In this document: positions 52,602-61,715 of the stretch, piece by piece
Numbering within the stretch: position 1 is the stretch's first letter
How the letters are laid out: each line of letters starts with the position of its first letter
From: Pseudomonas wayambapalatensis
GTDB taxonomy: Bacteria > Pseudomonadota > Gammaproteobacteria > Pseudomonadales > Pseudomonadaceae
Assembly: GCA_014268975.2 (NCBI GenBank)
Contig: CP077096.1
Coordinates: forward strand, 1,200,501-1,264,500
Length of the DNA stretch: 64,000 bases
Reading direction: 5' to 3'
Made by a program: the position numbers and the translations under genes
The notes under the pieces: model-generated
What the model was told of the DNA's origin: nothing
Database searches by the model: none
Seen by the model: the letters and a program-made list of their open reading frames with translations, nothing else

Positions 52602-54059
52602 TTACTGCGCGATGGTCTTCACCGAAACCCCACGCTCCACCGGCGTGGACGTGCGCCCATACACATCCTCGAAGCGCTCGATATCATCCTCGCCCAGGTA
52701 GCTCCCGGACTGCACTTCGATGATCTCCAGCGGGATCTTGCCGGGGTTGCGCAAGCGGTGCACCGAGGCAATCGGGATGTAGGTCGACTGGTTCTCGGTC
52801 AGCAGGAACACGTTCTCGTCGCAGGTCACCTCGGCGGTGCCGCTGACCACGATCCAGTGCTCGGCGCGGTGGTGGTGCATCTGCAGCGACAGGCTGGCGC
52901 CGGGCTTGACGGTAATGTGCTTGACCTGGAAGCGTCCGCCCATGTCCACCGAGTCGTAGGAACCCCATGGGCGGTACACCTCGAGGTGGTTCTGGGTCTC
53001 GCTGCGGCCTTGCTGGTCGAGGGTGTTGACCAGTTGCTTGACGCCCTGGACCTTGTCCTTGTGGGCGATCATCATCGCGTCCTTGGTCTCGACCACGACA
53101 ATGTTCTCAAGGCCAATCACCGACACCAGCTTGCCGTTGCCGTGGATCATGCAGTTGTGGCTGTCCTGCACCACCACATCGCCCTTGGTGACGTTGCCGT
53201 TGTCGTCCTTCTCGTGCACGTCCCACAGCGACGACCAGCAGCCCACGTCGCTCCAGCCGGCCGACAGCGGCACCACGCAGGCACGCTGGGTCTTTTCCAT
53301 CACCGCGTAGTCGATGGAGTTGTCCGGGCAGCAGGCGAAGGTGGCTTCGTCGATGCTCAGCACATCGGCCTCTTCGTCGCTGCGCTCCAGGGCCAGCAGG
53401 CAGGTGTCGTAGATGTCCGGGTCGTGCTTTTTCAGCTCTTCGAGGAAGCGGCTGGCGCGGAACAGGAACATGCCGCTGTTCCAGAAGTAGCCCCCCGCGC
53501 GGACGAACTCGTTGGCGCGTTTCTCATCGGGTTTTTCGACGAACTGCGCGACCCGCGCCACGCCCTCCGGCAGCAGGGCGTCCTGGCTGGAGCGGATGTA
53601 GCCGTAGCCGGTCTCGGGCTTGGTCGCCGGCACGCCGAACAGCACCATCTCGCCGCGCTCGGCCGCCACGGTGGCCAGGGCCAGGGCGCGTTGCAGGGCT
53701 TTCTGGTCCTCGATCACGTGGTCGGCGGGCAGCACCAGCATCAGCTCGTCGCGGCCCTCATTGACCAGCTTCATCGCAGCCATCGCCACCGCCGGCGCGG
53801 TGTTGCGGCCGAAGGGTTCCATGAGAATGGCCTGGGTTTCGAGCTTCAGGCCCGCCAACTGCTCCTGGACGATGAACTTGTGGTCCTTGTTGCAGACCAC
53901 GATGGGGGTGTCCATGCCCTCGAACACCAGGCGCTGGAGGGTCTGCTGGAACAGTGTGTGTTCGCCGGTCAACGCCAGGAACTGCTTGGGGAACTGCTTG
54001 CGCGACAGAGGCCACAGACGCGAACCGCTACCACCAGAAAGAATTACCGGGATCATCAT
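52602..54059 (-). CDS. algA: AlgA, mannose-1-phosphate guanylyltransferase / mannose-6-phosphate isomerase
   Basis: 485 residues; the ATG at 54059 or the next one at 54056 can both start it. The nucleotidyltransferase part has GGSGSRLWPLSRKQFPKQF and the lysine-containing FVEKPDEKRA block; the C-terminal cupin is the type II phosphomannose isomerase, with metal ligands in LQMHHHRAEHWIVVSGTAEV. AlgA catalyses two non-consecutive steps toward GDP-mannose, the precursor that AlgD oxidises to GDP-mannuronate for alginate. It is the last gene of the alginate operon, as in P. aeruginosa. Confidence 0.97.
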   Translation of the reverse strand: MMIPVILSGGSGSRLWPLSRKQFPKQFLALTGEHTLFQQTLQRLVFEGMDTPIVVCNKDHKFIVQEQLAGLKLETQAILMEPFGRNTAPAVAMAAMKLVNEGRDELMLVLPADHVIEDQKALQRALALATVAAERGEMVLFGVPATKPETGYGYIRSSQDALLPEGVARVAQFVEKPDEKRANEFVRAGGYFWNSGMFLFRASRFLEELKKHDPDIYDTCLLALERSDEEADVLSIDEATFACCPDNSIDYAVMEKTQRACVVPLSAGWSDVGCWSSLWDVHEKDDNGNVTKGDVVVQDSHNCMIHGNGKLVSVIGLENIVVVETKDAMMIAHKDKVQGVKQLVNTLDQQGRSETQNHLEVYRPWGSYDSVDMGGRFQVKHITVKPGASLSLQMHHHRAEHWIVVSGTAEVTCDENVFLLTENQSTYIPIASVHRLRNPGKIPLEIIEVQSGSYLGEDDIERFEDVYGRTSTPVERGVSVKTIAQ

Positions 54060-54091
54060 GTTTCTCCAATAGTCGTTTAGAGGCAGGGGGA

Positions 54092-54739
54092 TCAGTTGCT
54101 AGCCACGGGGCGAGTTACCCACACCGGCGACAAGCTGTTGCCGGAACCGGTGACATACAGCACGGCCGCTTCGCCGCGCTCCAGGGCGACGGGTTTGACG
54201 TCGCTGACTTTCTTGTTGCCGTCGAACAGGGCCAGGTTGACCTTGACCGGATTGATTTCACGCTCGCCGCGCCCCTTGGCGGCCACCGCCTTGACCACTT
54301 CGGTCTTGCCGTCGGCAGTCTTCAGGGTCAGCGACTGGTCGCTGAGGTTCTGCACGCGCACCAGCGCTTTTTGCTTGTTCTTGAACGGTGGCTCCTCGAT
54401 CAGTTGCGGGTTGCCAGCGTTGTTGTTGACCAGGGTGTAGTACGTGTCCGAGGCCAGCTTGACCGGCACGCTCTTGCCGCCGACCTGGGCGGTGTAGTCG
54501 CCGCCGGGCAGGAAGCTGAAGTCGCTGCTGGCCTGGGCACCGACCTGCTTGATCTGGGTATTGCCGACCGAGGCCGCGGTGGGCGCGGAGCTTGCGTTGT
54601 ACAGGCGCACGAAGGTCGAGCCTTTCGGGGCGCTAGGGCCATAGAGTGCAGCGTCGGCGCCGGCGAAGGCCTGCAGCGAAGCCAGGGAAAGGCCGGCCGC
54701 GAGGGTGAGGGCTTTGGCGATGGATGGCTTGTGAGTCAT
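54092..54739 (-). CDS. algF: AlgF, alginate O-acetylation accessory protein
   Basis: 215 residues with a signal peptide of about 27 residues (ending LQAFAGAD). The mature protein is periplasmic, with two beta-rich domains (FVRLYNASSAPTAASVGN near residue 45 and ALVRVQNLSDQSLTLKTADG near 130). AlgF is needed, with AlgI and AlgJ, for acetylation of mannuronate residues; it is thought to pass acetyl groups to AlgX. It lies between algJ and algA with short spacers. Confidence 0.95.
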   Translation of the reverse strand: MTHKPSIAKALTLAAGLSLASLQAFAGADAALYGPSAPKGSTFVRLYNASSAPTAASVGNTQIKQVGAQASSDFSFLPGGDYTAQVGGKSVPVKLASDTYYTLVNNNAGNPQLIEEPPFKNKQKALVRVQNLSDQSLTLKTADGKTEVVKAVAAKGRGEREINPVKVNLALFDGNKKVSDVKPVALERGEAAVLYVTGSGNSLSPVWVTRPVASN

Positions 54740-54756
54740 GTGCGTGTTCCTCTCTT

Positions 54757-55914
54757 TCAGTGGTCCGTCCGGTTGGACGAAAGGGCCAGGTTTTCTTCGG
54801 ATTTACGGGTGTTCTTCAGTTGCGCGATCCACTGCGGATCGAAGCTGCTGAGGTCGTTCTTCATGGGCAGATAGCGCTCGGGGAACTCCCACACCACGAC
54901 CTGTGGCGGGGCGTTCTTGAAGGCGTCGCTCTGCAGGTACTTGAGCATCGGCAGCAGCGGACCGTGGCCGTCCTCGGCGTAGTTGGCGACGTCGCTGTGC
55001 AGCGCCTGCTGCAGGGCGCCGAGGAAGTTCCAGTGCGGGTTGGCGCTGTAGCTGGTGCCCACCAGCGCCACCGGGATGGCGCTGTCGGCGAACAGCGCGT
55101 CATCGCCCTGGCCTTCGCTTTGCGCCGGGCGGGTGGTGCGCTGCTGCAGGTTGTCCGGGGGTGGCAGCAGGTTGTTGAACAGCGGGTCGAGCGGCAGGAA
55201 GTTGGTCAGGTCGCCTTTGTATGGCGCAGTCTTGCCCGCCTCGGTGATGTAGGCCTGGGGTTCGGTTTCGAGCAGTTGCTGGCGCTTCACGCCCTCGGCG
55301 ATCGCCTGGGCGACCACTTCGGCGCCCATGGGCGTCCAGTGGGTGTCGGTACGCAGGAACACCTGGCCGCGGGCCTTGGCCTGCTCCAGCGGGGCCAGCA
55401 GGTCGGGGGCGAACACGTTGGCCTGGCGGGCCTGGGCGTGGAACTGGTTGAACAGGTCCGCATGCAGGCTGGCAGGTGCCTGCTTGCCGAGGTATTCGTC
55501 ATAGACGCGTGCCTTGGCTGGCAGGATCGCCAGCACCAGCTGGATGTTCTGGCGCTGCAGGGTGTCGCGTACGCCGCGAATCAGCGCCAGGTTGTCCTGC
55601 ATCAGGTGGTCGGCATTGGCGGTGGGGTTGAACTCTTCATCGCTGAACAGCCACTGGTCGCGGCCCAGCACCACGCCGGGGCGGCCTTCGTTGAACAGCT
55701 TGAAGTCCAGTGCGGCCCAGAGGTTGGTGCCCAGGCGCTTGATCGGGAACTGGTCGTCGTAGTGGGTTTCGGCGGCCTTGGCCAGCTTGCCGTCGAGCAG
55801 GGTCATCTGCCCGGTGCGGTTGAAGCTGTCCAGGCCACCGACCGACCAGGCGCCCAGGCCCACCAGCAGGCCGAGGAACGACAGCGAATAGGTGATGCGA
55901 AGTGTGCGGTTCAT
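54757..55914 (-). CDS. algJ: AlgJ, alginate O-acetylase (SGNH-like)
   Basis: 385 residues from the ATG at 55914; a GTG nine bases upstream is also possible but the ATG has the better-placed AGGTGG. An N-terminal anchor (about 7-26) is followed by a periplasmic catalytic domain with Asp190 and His192 (RTDTHWTPMGAEV) and Ser288 (VGTSYSANP), matching the known AlgJ triad positions. AlgJ takes part in acetyl transfer from the AlgI membrane protein to the polymer. It lies 10 bases after algI. Confidence 0.95.
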   Translation of the reverse strand: MNRTLRITYSLSFLGLLVGLGAWSVGGLDSFNRTGQMTLLDGKLAKAAETHYDDQFPIKRLGTNLWAALDFKLFNEGRPGVVLGRDQWLFSDEEFNPTANADHLMQDNLALIRGVRDTLQRQNIQLVLAILPAKARVYDEYLGKQAPASLHADLFNQFHAQARQANVFAPDLLAPLEQAKARGQVFLRTDTHWTPMGAEVVAQAIAEGVKRQQLLETEPQAYITEAGKTAPYKGDLTNFLPLDPLFNNLLPPPDNLQQRTTRPAQSEGQGDDALFADSAIPVALVGTSYSANPHWNFLGALQQALHSDVANYAEDGHGPLLPMLKYLQSDAFKNAPPQVVVWEFPERYLPMKNDLSSFDPQWIAQLKNTRKSEENLALSSNRTDH

Positions 55915-55924
55915 GTCATCCACC

Positions 55925-57385
55925 TCAGAACTGGAAGTACAGGAACGGCGAGTAGCTCTGCGCCGAAAGCTTGAGGATCGAGGCCACGAACAGCAGCAGC
56001 ACCAGGGCCCGGGTCATGACCCGGGTCCAGTCCAGGCTCAGCGTGCCGTCGCCATGTACTTGCGCCGGAATGCGCGGGGCGGCCGGTGGCGTTGCGTTGC
56101 GGTAGAAGTCGCGCAGGCCGAAGAACGCCAGGGTCAGGTAGGCGACGATCAGCGTGGCCACCTGCAGGCCGGTGAGCTGGGCGCGGTTGAGTTCCGACAG
56201 TTGCCACTGGCCGAAGCTGAACATGGCGCCGTACATGCGCCCGGCCACTTCGAGGTTTTCGGCGCGGAAGATCACCCAGCCGACCACCACCAGCAGGAAG
56301 GTGAAGGCCCACTTGACCGGGTTGAAGCGCTGCGGGTTGGTGTCGATACCCAGCGCCCGTTCGATCGCCAGCCACATGCCGTGCCAGGCACCCCAGATGA
56401 TGTAGGTGAAGTTGGCGCCGTGCCACAGGCCGCCCAGCAGCATGGTCAGGAACAGGTTGCGGTAGGTGGCGAAGGTGCCTTTGCGGTTGCCGCCCAGGGT
56501 GATGTACAGGTAGTCGCGCAGCCAGGTCGACAGGCTGATGTGCCAGCGCCGCCAGAACTCGGTGATCGACTGGCTGATGTAGGGCTGCTTGAAGTTCTCC
56601 ATGAAGCGAAAGCCCATCATCAGGCCCAGGCCGATGGCCATGTCGCTGTAGCCGGAGAAGTCGAAGTACAGCTGCGCGGTGTAGGCCAGCGCGCCCAGCC
56701 AGGCATCGCCTGTGGTGGGGTTCTGCAGGGCGAAGCAGTGGTCGGCGACCACCGCCAGGGTGTCGGCGATGAACACTTTCTTGATGAAGCCCTGCATGAA
56801 GCGCGTGCAGCCTTCTGAGAACTTGTCCAGGGTGTGGGTGCGGTTGTTGAACTGATCGACCAGGTCCTTGAAGCGCAGCACGGGGCCGGCGATCAGGTGC
56901 GGGAAGATCGCCACGAACGCGGCGAAGTCGATCAGGTTGCGCGTGGCCGGGGTGTCGCCGCGGTACACGTCGATGATGTAGCTGATCGACTCGAAGATGT
57001 AGAACGAGATACCGATCGGCAGCAGCACATGGGTGAGGATGAACGGCTCAAGGCCGAACGAGGTGATGATCGCGTTGAGGCTGTCGACACCGAAGTTGGC
57101 GTACTTGAAGTAGCCGAGGATCGCCAGGTCCACGCCCACGCCCAGCAGCAGCCAGCGCTGGGCCGGCTTGGTGCGCACGCCGGCGGCGCCGACTTTCAGG
57201 CCGATCCAGTAGTTCCACAGGGTGACGCCAGCGAACAGCGCCAGGAAGTCTACCCGCCACCAGGCGTAGAAAATGTAGCTGGCCACCAGCAACAGCAGGT
57301 TGCGATAGCGGTTCCCGCTCAGGTAGTACAAGCCGAGGAAAACCGGCAAGAACAGGAACAGGAACACGTTGGACGAGAAGACCAT
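55925..57385 (-). CDS. algI: AlgI, alginate O-acetyl transferase membrane protein (MBOAT)
   Basis: 486 residues with about 11 membrane spans. The MBOAT signature is in the segment LLGGLWHGANFTYIIWGAWHG with the catalytic His322, and RRWHISLSTWLRDYLYI earlier is the second conserved block. AlgI brings acetyl groups across the inner membrane for AlgJ and AlgX. Its start is separated from the algL stop by 182 bases that hold a perfect 34-bp inverted repeat; elsewhere in this operon genes are only a few bases apart. Confidence 0.96.
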   Translation of the reverse strand: MVFSSNVFLFLFLPVFLGLYYLSGNRYRNLLLLVASYIFYAWWRVDFLALFAGVTLWNYWIGLKVGAAGVRTKPAQRWLLLGVGVDLAILGYFKYANFGVDSLNAIITSFGLEPFILTHVLLPIGISFYIFESISYIIDVYRGDTPATRNLIDFAAFVAIFPHLIAGPVLRFKDLVDQFNNRTHTLDKFSEGCTRFMQGFIKKVFIADTLAVVADHCFALQNPTTGDAWLGALAYTAQLYFDFSGYSDMAIGLGLMMGFRFMENFKQPYISQSITEFWRRWHISLSTWLRDYLYITLGGNRKGTFATYRNLFLTMLLGGLWHGANFTYIIWGAWHGMWLAIERALGIDTNPQRFNPVKWAFTFLLVVVGWVIFRAENLEVAGRMYGAMFSFGQWQLSELNRAQLTGLQVATLIVAYLTLAFFGLRDFYRNATPPAAPRIPAQVHGDGTLSLDWTRVMTRALVLLLFVASILKLSAQSYSPFLYFQF

Positions 57386-57466
57386 CCCGGTTCTCCTTTT
57401 TGTTCACAGCATCCGGGGCACAGCGCCCCCCAAACCCCCCACGAAAATGCGGGGGATCACCTTGGT

Positions 57467-57561
57467 CCCTGTGGGAGCGGGCTTGTCCCGCGATTGCGTC
57501 AGTCGATTCGCCGGTGTTGTCCAGTCGGACGCAATCGCGGGACAAGCCCGCTCCCACAGGG
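57467..57561. repeat. Perfect 34-bp inverted repeat (REP-like) inside the alginate operon, between algL and algI
   Basis: Arms 57467-57500 and 57528-57561 are exact complements over 34 bases, with a 27-base loop. They share the CCTGTGGGAGCGGGCTTG part with other REPs, then diverge (TCCCGCGATTGCGTC). It is the only repeat found within an operon here; the others lie between transcription units. Confidence 0.92.
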
Positions 57562-57567
57562 GTCACT

Positions 57568-58671
57568 TCATTTTTTGCTTTCCGCGCTCGGGTCGTAGAC
57601 CCGGGTCATGTCGCCCCCCATGCGGAAGCTGTTGAACGGCTGCATGTCGTGCTTGCGCTCGAGGGTGTCGCCGACGCACTGGTACAGCGCGCACCAGGGC
57701 TCGAGCCAGGCGTACTTGCTGTCGACCTTGAGGTCCTTGAGGTCTTGCTTGACCCCCGCGCGCTCGGCGAAGTGCACCGGATCGCGGGCACCGGCCAGCA
57801 CGCCTTCGCCCAGACGCTGCAGGGCGAAGTTGTTTTCCTTGCGCAGGTCCACGCCGTTGGCCTGGGCGAAGCTGGCGATCATCGCCAGCGGCGGCAGGGC
57901 GTAGTTGTGGTAGGCCAGCGCGCGCTGGCGACGCTTGACCTCGTTGGGCAAGAAGCCCTGGTCGTCGACCTGGTTGGCGCCGACCTTGTATTCCTTCACT
58001 GCCCAGTCGAACAGGTCGCGCCGATCGGTCGCCACTGCCGTGGCCATCACTGACCAGGCCGCCCAGTAGCTATGGTTGTTGATCTTCTCCAGCGGCAGGT
58101 CGCTCCAGTCGCGCACGGTCTGGGTCGCCAGCTTGGCGAGCCACTTCTCGATCAGCTCGGCCTCGGCCTGGTGCGCGGCCAGTGGCTGGGAGTTGGAGAA
58201 CTTCAGGCGCAGCCACGAGCCGCTCATGCTGCCCAGCGCCCATTTGCGCATGGACTTGCCGGTGTGGTTGAAGTCGGTGGACTCCAGCGCATCGGCGCGT
58301 GCCCAGGTGCCGAGCCAGGTCAGCACGCAATCGAGCTGGGCCGGGCGACCGTCGCGCATGTACTGGCCGACCATCTTGCTGACGCCCTTCTCCAGGGTGG
58401 TGATATCGGCAGTGGAGTCGCGGAAGGCTTTTTCAGAGGCGACGTTGAGCGTTGCCCGGGCCTTGTCCGAGCCCTCGTACTTGCTGCGAAACTGCAGCGC
58501 GCCGGTGTACGGCATGGGCGCGGCTTCGCAGGTGAAGTTGCCGTCGCTGGTCTTGAGTTTCTCGATGCCCTCGTAGTAACCCTGCGGGGGCACCAGCGCA
58601 GCCTGCGCGGCACCGCCGAACAGGGCCAGCGCGAGCAGGGCGGGGCTGAAGGTTCGCTTCAATGTCGTCAT
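57568..58671 (-). CDS. algL: AlgL, alginate lyase
   Basis: 367 residues with a signal peptide of about 24 residues (ending AQA|ALV). The alpha/alpha-toroid lyase has its catalytic motif NNHSYWAAW at residues 198-206. AlgL is a periplasmic mannuronate lyase that clears misdirected polymer and is needed for normal alginate export. It follows algX by seven bases; the stop is followed after six bases by the 34-bp inverted repeat. Confidence 0.96.
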   Translation of the reverse strand: MTTLKRTFSPALLALALFGGAAQAALVPPQGYYEGIEKLKTSDGNFTCEAAPMPYTGALQFRSKYEGSDKARATLNVASEKAFRDSTADITTLEKGVSKMVGQYMRDGRPAQLDCVLTWLGTWARADALESTDFNHTGKSMRKWALGSMSGSWLRLKFSNSQPLAAHQAEAELIEKWLAKLATQTVRDWSDLPLEKINNHSYWAAWSVMATAVATDRRDLFDWAVKEYKVGANQVDDQGFLPNEVKRRQRALAYHNYALPPLAMIASFAQANGVDLRKENNFALQRLGEGVLAGARDPVHFAERAGVKQDLKDLKVDSKYAWLEPWCALYQCVGDTLERKHDMQPFNSFRMGGDMTRVYDPSAESKK

Positions 58672-58678
58672 GTTCGCC

Positions 58679-60124
58679 TCACTGGCCGGCTTGCGCGGTG
58701 TTGCGCGCGCTGCCGGCGAAGTTGTTGCGTTTGCAGAGCTTGGCCTCGACTTTCTGGGTGCCGTTTTCCGGACCCTGGACTTCCAGGGCCAGCAGGTTCT
58801 GGCTGGCCCAGTCTTCGTCCTCGCGCATCTGGAAGACGAAGCGTCCGTCGGTGTCGGAGGTCTCGGGTTTTTCGATCTTGATGTCCTCGTGGCGGCCGTT
58901 CAGGTACCAGAGGGTGGCCTGCAGGACCTTGACCGAGGTGTCCTCGAAACGGATGTCGAGCTGGTGATTGCGGTTGACCAGGTCTTTGATCACGCCGCCC
59001 TTGCCGTTGACCATCAGCTCGTTCTTGCCTGGCTTGAGTGTGGTGCTGGCGCTCATTTGCGCCGGGCGGTCGTCGCAGCCGTCGTCGAGCAGTCCGAGGA
59101 TCTGCCGCCAGATGGTTTCCTGATCGAGGCGGTACAGCGGCGAGAACTCCCAGATCAGGATCTTCGGCGGGTTCTTGTGGAATTCTTCGCTGCCCAGGTA
59201 CTGGATCATCGAGCCTTCCAGGCCGCCACCGGGGAAGGCGACGTTGAGCACGTCGGCGCCGATGTACTGCTCCAGGAAGCCCGAGAAGTTGTAGTTCTTG
59301 CCGCTGTGGCTGGTGCCGACCAGGGTGATCTGCGCGTTGCCCGAGTCGCCGAACAGGTCGTCGCCGCCACTGGCGCCACCCTTGGGCTCGGTGGCGAACT
59401 GGTCCATGTACTGCACCGCGTAGCTGGTGCCGCACAGCTGCCCGGCGACGTTGTGCAGGGTGCCGGTCTTGCCCATGCGCCCGGATTTCCGGGTCTCGAA
59501 TTCCTTGCGTGGAATGCCCTCGAAAGCCGGCATCTGGTGCACGGTGTCGGCCACGATCTTCGCTGCGCGCTGGGCGCCGTAGGGCGTCCAGTGCTGGTCG
59601 CCGCGGAAGTAGAAGTCCTTGCCCTGGTCGGCGGCGGCGAGCTGCTCGTTGGTCAGGGGCGAGAGGTCGGGCACGTTGTAGCCCATCCGGGCGAAGCGCT
59701 GCAGCATCGCCTGGTAGTTGTGCAGGGCCTTCTGGTAGTCGAAGGCGGCCTTTTCCTCGGGCTTGAGCATGTTGCGGTTCACCAGGCCACGGGTCGGCTG
59801 GTAGACCACCACCAGCTCCACGCCGCGTTTCTTGAAGGCATCGTGCACCTGCTGCAGGCGCTTGTAGCCGCCGGGTGTGGTGTCGAATTCGGTGCGCAGG
59901 TCTTCGCGGGTACGGAACAGCCAGTCGCCCTGGGCCTGTACCAGGGTGGTGAAGTTCTGCTGGTAGCGAGTGGTGTAGCGGCTGGCGTCGTGGGCCTCGG
60001 GGCACAGCTGGCAGCACGGCTCGGCGCTGAAGCTCGGTGGCTGCACGTCGTCGGCGCGCACGCCCTGGCTGATGGCCAGGAGGGCGGCGGACAGGCCGAG
60101 CAGTTTCATCAGGTGTGGGGTCAT
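58679..60124 (-). CDS. algX: AlgX, alginate O-acetyltransferase (SGNH plus carbohydrate-binding module)
   Basis: 481 residues, signal peptide of about 24 residues; an ATG fifteen bases further in (60109) is an alternative start. The SGNH-like catalytic residues fit the known triad: Asp176 and His178 ([12 protein letters not shown]) and Ser272 (VGTSHSGKN). The last ~120 residues are the carbohydrate-binding module ([14 protein letters not shown]). AlgX puts acetyl groups on mannuronate in the periplasm and belongs to the AlgK/AlgX/MucD complex. Confidence 0.95.
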   Translation of the reverse strand: MTPHLMKLLGLSAALLAISQGVRADDVQPPSFSAEPCCQLCPEAHDASRYTTRYQQNFTTLVQAQGDWLFRTREDLRTEFDTTPGGYKRLQQVHDAFKKRGVELVVVYQPTRGLVNRNMLKPEEKAAFDYQKALHNYQAMLQRFARMGYNVPDLSPLTNEQLAAADQGKDFYFRGDQHWTPYGAQRAAKIVADTVHQMPAFEGIPRKEFETRKSGRMGKTGTLHNVAGQLCGTSYAVQYMDQFATEPKGGASGGDDLFGDSGNAQITLVGTSHSGKNYNFSGFLEQYIGADVLNVAFPGGGLEGSMIQYLGSEEFHKNPPKILIWEFSPLYRLDQETIWRQILGLLDDGCDDRPAQMSASTTLKPGKNELMVNGKGGVIKDLVNRNHQLDIRFEDTSVKVLQATLWYLNGRHEDIKIEKPETSDTDGRFVFQMREDEDWASQNLLALEVQGPENGTQKVEAKLCKRNNFAGSARNTAQAGQ

Positions 60125-60137
60125 GGTCTGGGCTTCC

Positions 60138-61697
60138 TTAGTCGATCATTTCGGTCTGGCGTTCGACCGGGTCGATCAGCACGGCCTTCTGCTGGCGCAC
60201 CAGCAGGTCGAGGATTTCGTCCTGGCGCTCGCCGAGCACGCCGTTGAGGCTGATGCCGCTGGACTTGCGCGGGGCGAGCATGGAGACCTTGTACAGCTCC
60301 ACCGACAGCGGCGAGTCGATCGACAAGGGCCCGGAACCGTTGGCCGACAGCTCGCCGCCAACCACGATCAGCGAGACCTTGGTGTCGAACGGGTCCAGGG
60401 CGATGTCGCGGTCGGTGTCGGAGAGGTCCTTGATGTGCCCGTACACCCCGACCAGGCCGTTGGCCATGGCGATGTTTTCGTACAGGCGGATGTTCACGCT
60501 GTTGCGTACGCGGATGCCGTGGCGACGGTTGTTGATCAGCTTGTTGCCCCAGATCAGGTTGTCGCCGCTCTCGTAGAGGGTGATGCCGTCGGTGTGGTTG
60601 CGGTAGATCTCGTTGTAGGCGATCAGGTTGTTGACGCTGTTGCGGTCGATCACCACGCCCGAGAGCTTGTTGTCGTAGCTTTTGTTGTTGATGATCCAGC
60701 TGTCGTTGACCTCACGCGAGACGATGATCCCGTGCTTCTTCTTGGTGCCGTACACGGTATTGCCGGCAATGATCAGGCGGTGCGAGCGGTCGTGCGGGTC
60801 GATGCCGTAGACGATGTTGTCGCGGTAGGTCGAGTCCTTGACCACGAAGTCGCGGGTCTCGTAGCAGTAGAAGCCGTACCACATGTCGCTGAACTCCGAG
60901 CCGATGATCCAGCCGGTCGGTTCGGGGCGGCCCATCTGCTTGGCCATGTTGGGGGTGTACTGCGAGATGCTCACGCCATACGACTTGGACTTGGCATAGC
61001 CGAAGCTGGCCATCTTGCTGTTGACGATGTAGGTCTCGGTGCCGCCCCAGCTGAGCAGGAACGGGCGGAATTCCTTGGGCGAACGGAAGGTTGCCGGGCC
61101 GTTGGCCTGCTCGCGCCAGCCGGTGACCTGGGTATCGCTGACGAACAGCTTGCCGTCGTTGACGATGAACGAGCCGCCCTCCTGGGACAGGCGCAGTTCC
61201 TTGACCTTGCCGTCGATCTCCAGCACGCCCTTGCGTCCGACCACGATCGGCAGGCGCGCCAGGTACACGCCCGGCGAGGTTTCGCGCAGGTATTGGGCAG
61301 GCACCTTCTTGCTCAGTTCGACCAGGTCGACATGCCCGTCATCGACGAAGATCGCCTGTGGGATGCCGTGCTGGCGCTGGACCCACTCGGCGGCCTTGTT
61401 GTCGCCGCCGATGAATTCCTTGAGCGACTCTTCCTGGAGCATGCGGCGCACGCTGACCTTGCCCTTGTGGCGGCGGTCGATCTTCTGTTGCACGGCCTGT
61501 GCGGTATAGCCGGACAGGTCGGGCAGCTTGGGCGGGTCCATCTGCAGCGGCTCGATCGGCGCGCTGGCGACGGTGTAGGTCTTGGCCTGTTGCAGGCCCT
61601 TGGCGATCACCGCCGGTTCTGCGGCACCGGCCATGCCGCTGGCCAGCAGCAGGGCGCTGGCGAGCAGGCTGTGGCGGAGGTTCGGGTGCAGGTTCAT
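60138..61697 (-). CDS. algG: AlgG, mannuronan C-5 epimerase
   Basis: 519 residues with a signal peptide of about 25 residues (ending AGAAEP). The central right-handed beta-helix shows repeated NxIxGNxxxxx-type turns (for example NNLIAYNEIYRN and NLIWGNKLINNRRHGI). The catalytic motif Asp-Pro-His is at residues 300-302 in YGIDPHDRSH. AlgG turns D-mannuronate into L-guluronate in the polymer in the periplasm, and also protects the chain from AlgL. It lies 18 bases after algE. Confidence 0.96.
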   Translation of the reverse strand: MNLHPNLRHSLLASALLLASGMAGAAEPAVIAKGLQQAKTYTVASAPIEPLQMDPPKLPDLSGYTAQAVQQKIDRRHKGKVSVRRMLQEESLKEFIGGDNKAAEWVQRQHGIPQAIFVDDGHVDLVELSKKVPAQYLRETSPGVYLARLPIVVGRKGVLEIDGKVKELRLSQEGGSFIVNDGKLFVSDTQVTGWREQANGPATFRSPKEFRPFLLSWGGTETYIVNSKMASFGYAKSKSYGVSISQYTPNMAKQMGRPEPTGWIIGSEFSDMWYGFYCYETRDFVVKDSTYRDNIVYGIDPHDRSHRLIIAGNTVYGTKKKHGIIVSREVNDSWIINNKSYDNKLSGVVIDRNSVNNLIAYNEIYRNHTDGITLYESGDNLIWGNKLINNRRHGIRVRNSVNIRLYENIAMANGLVGVYGHIKDLSDTDRDIALDPFDTKVSLIVVGGELSANGSGPLSIDSPLSVELYKVSMLAPRKSSGISLNGVLGERQDEILDLLVRQQKAVLIDPVERQTEMID

Positions 61698-61715
61698 AAC
61701 GGTCTTCTCCCGGCC

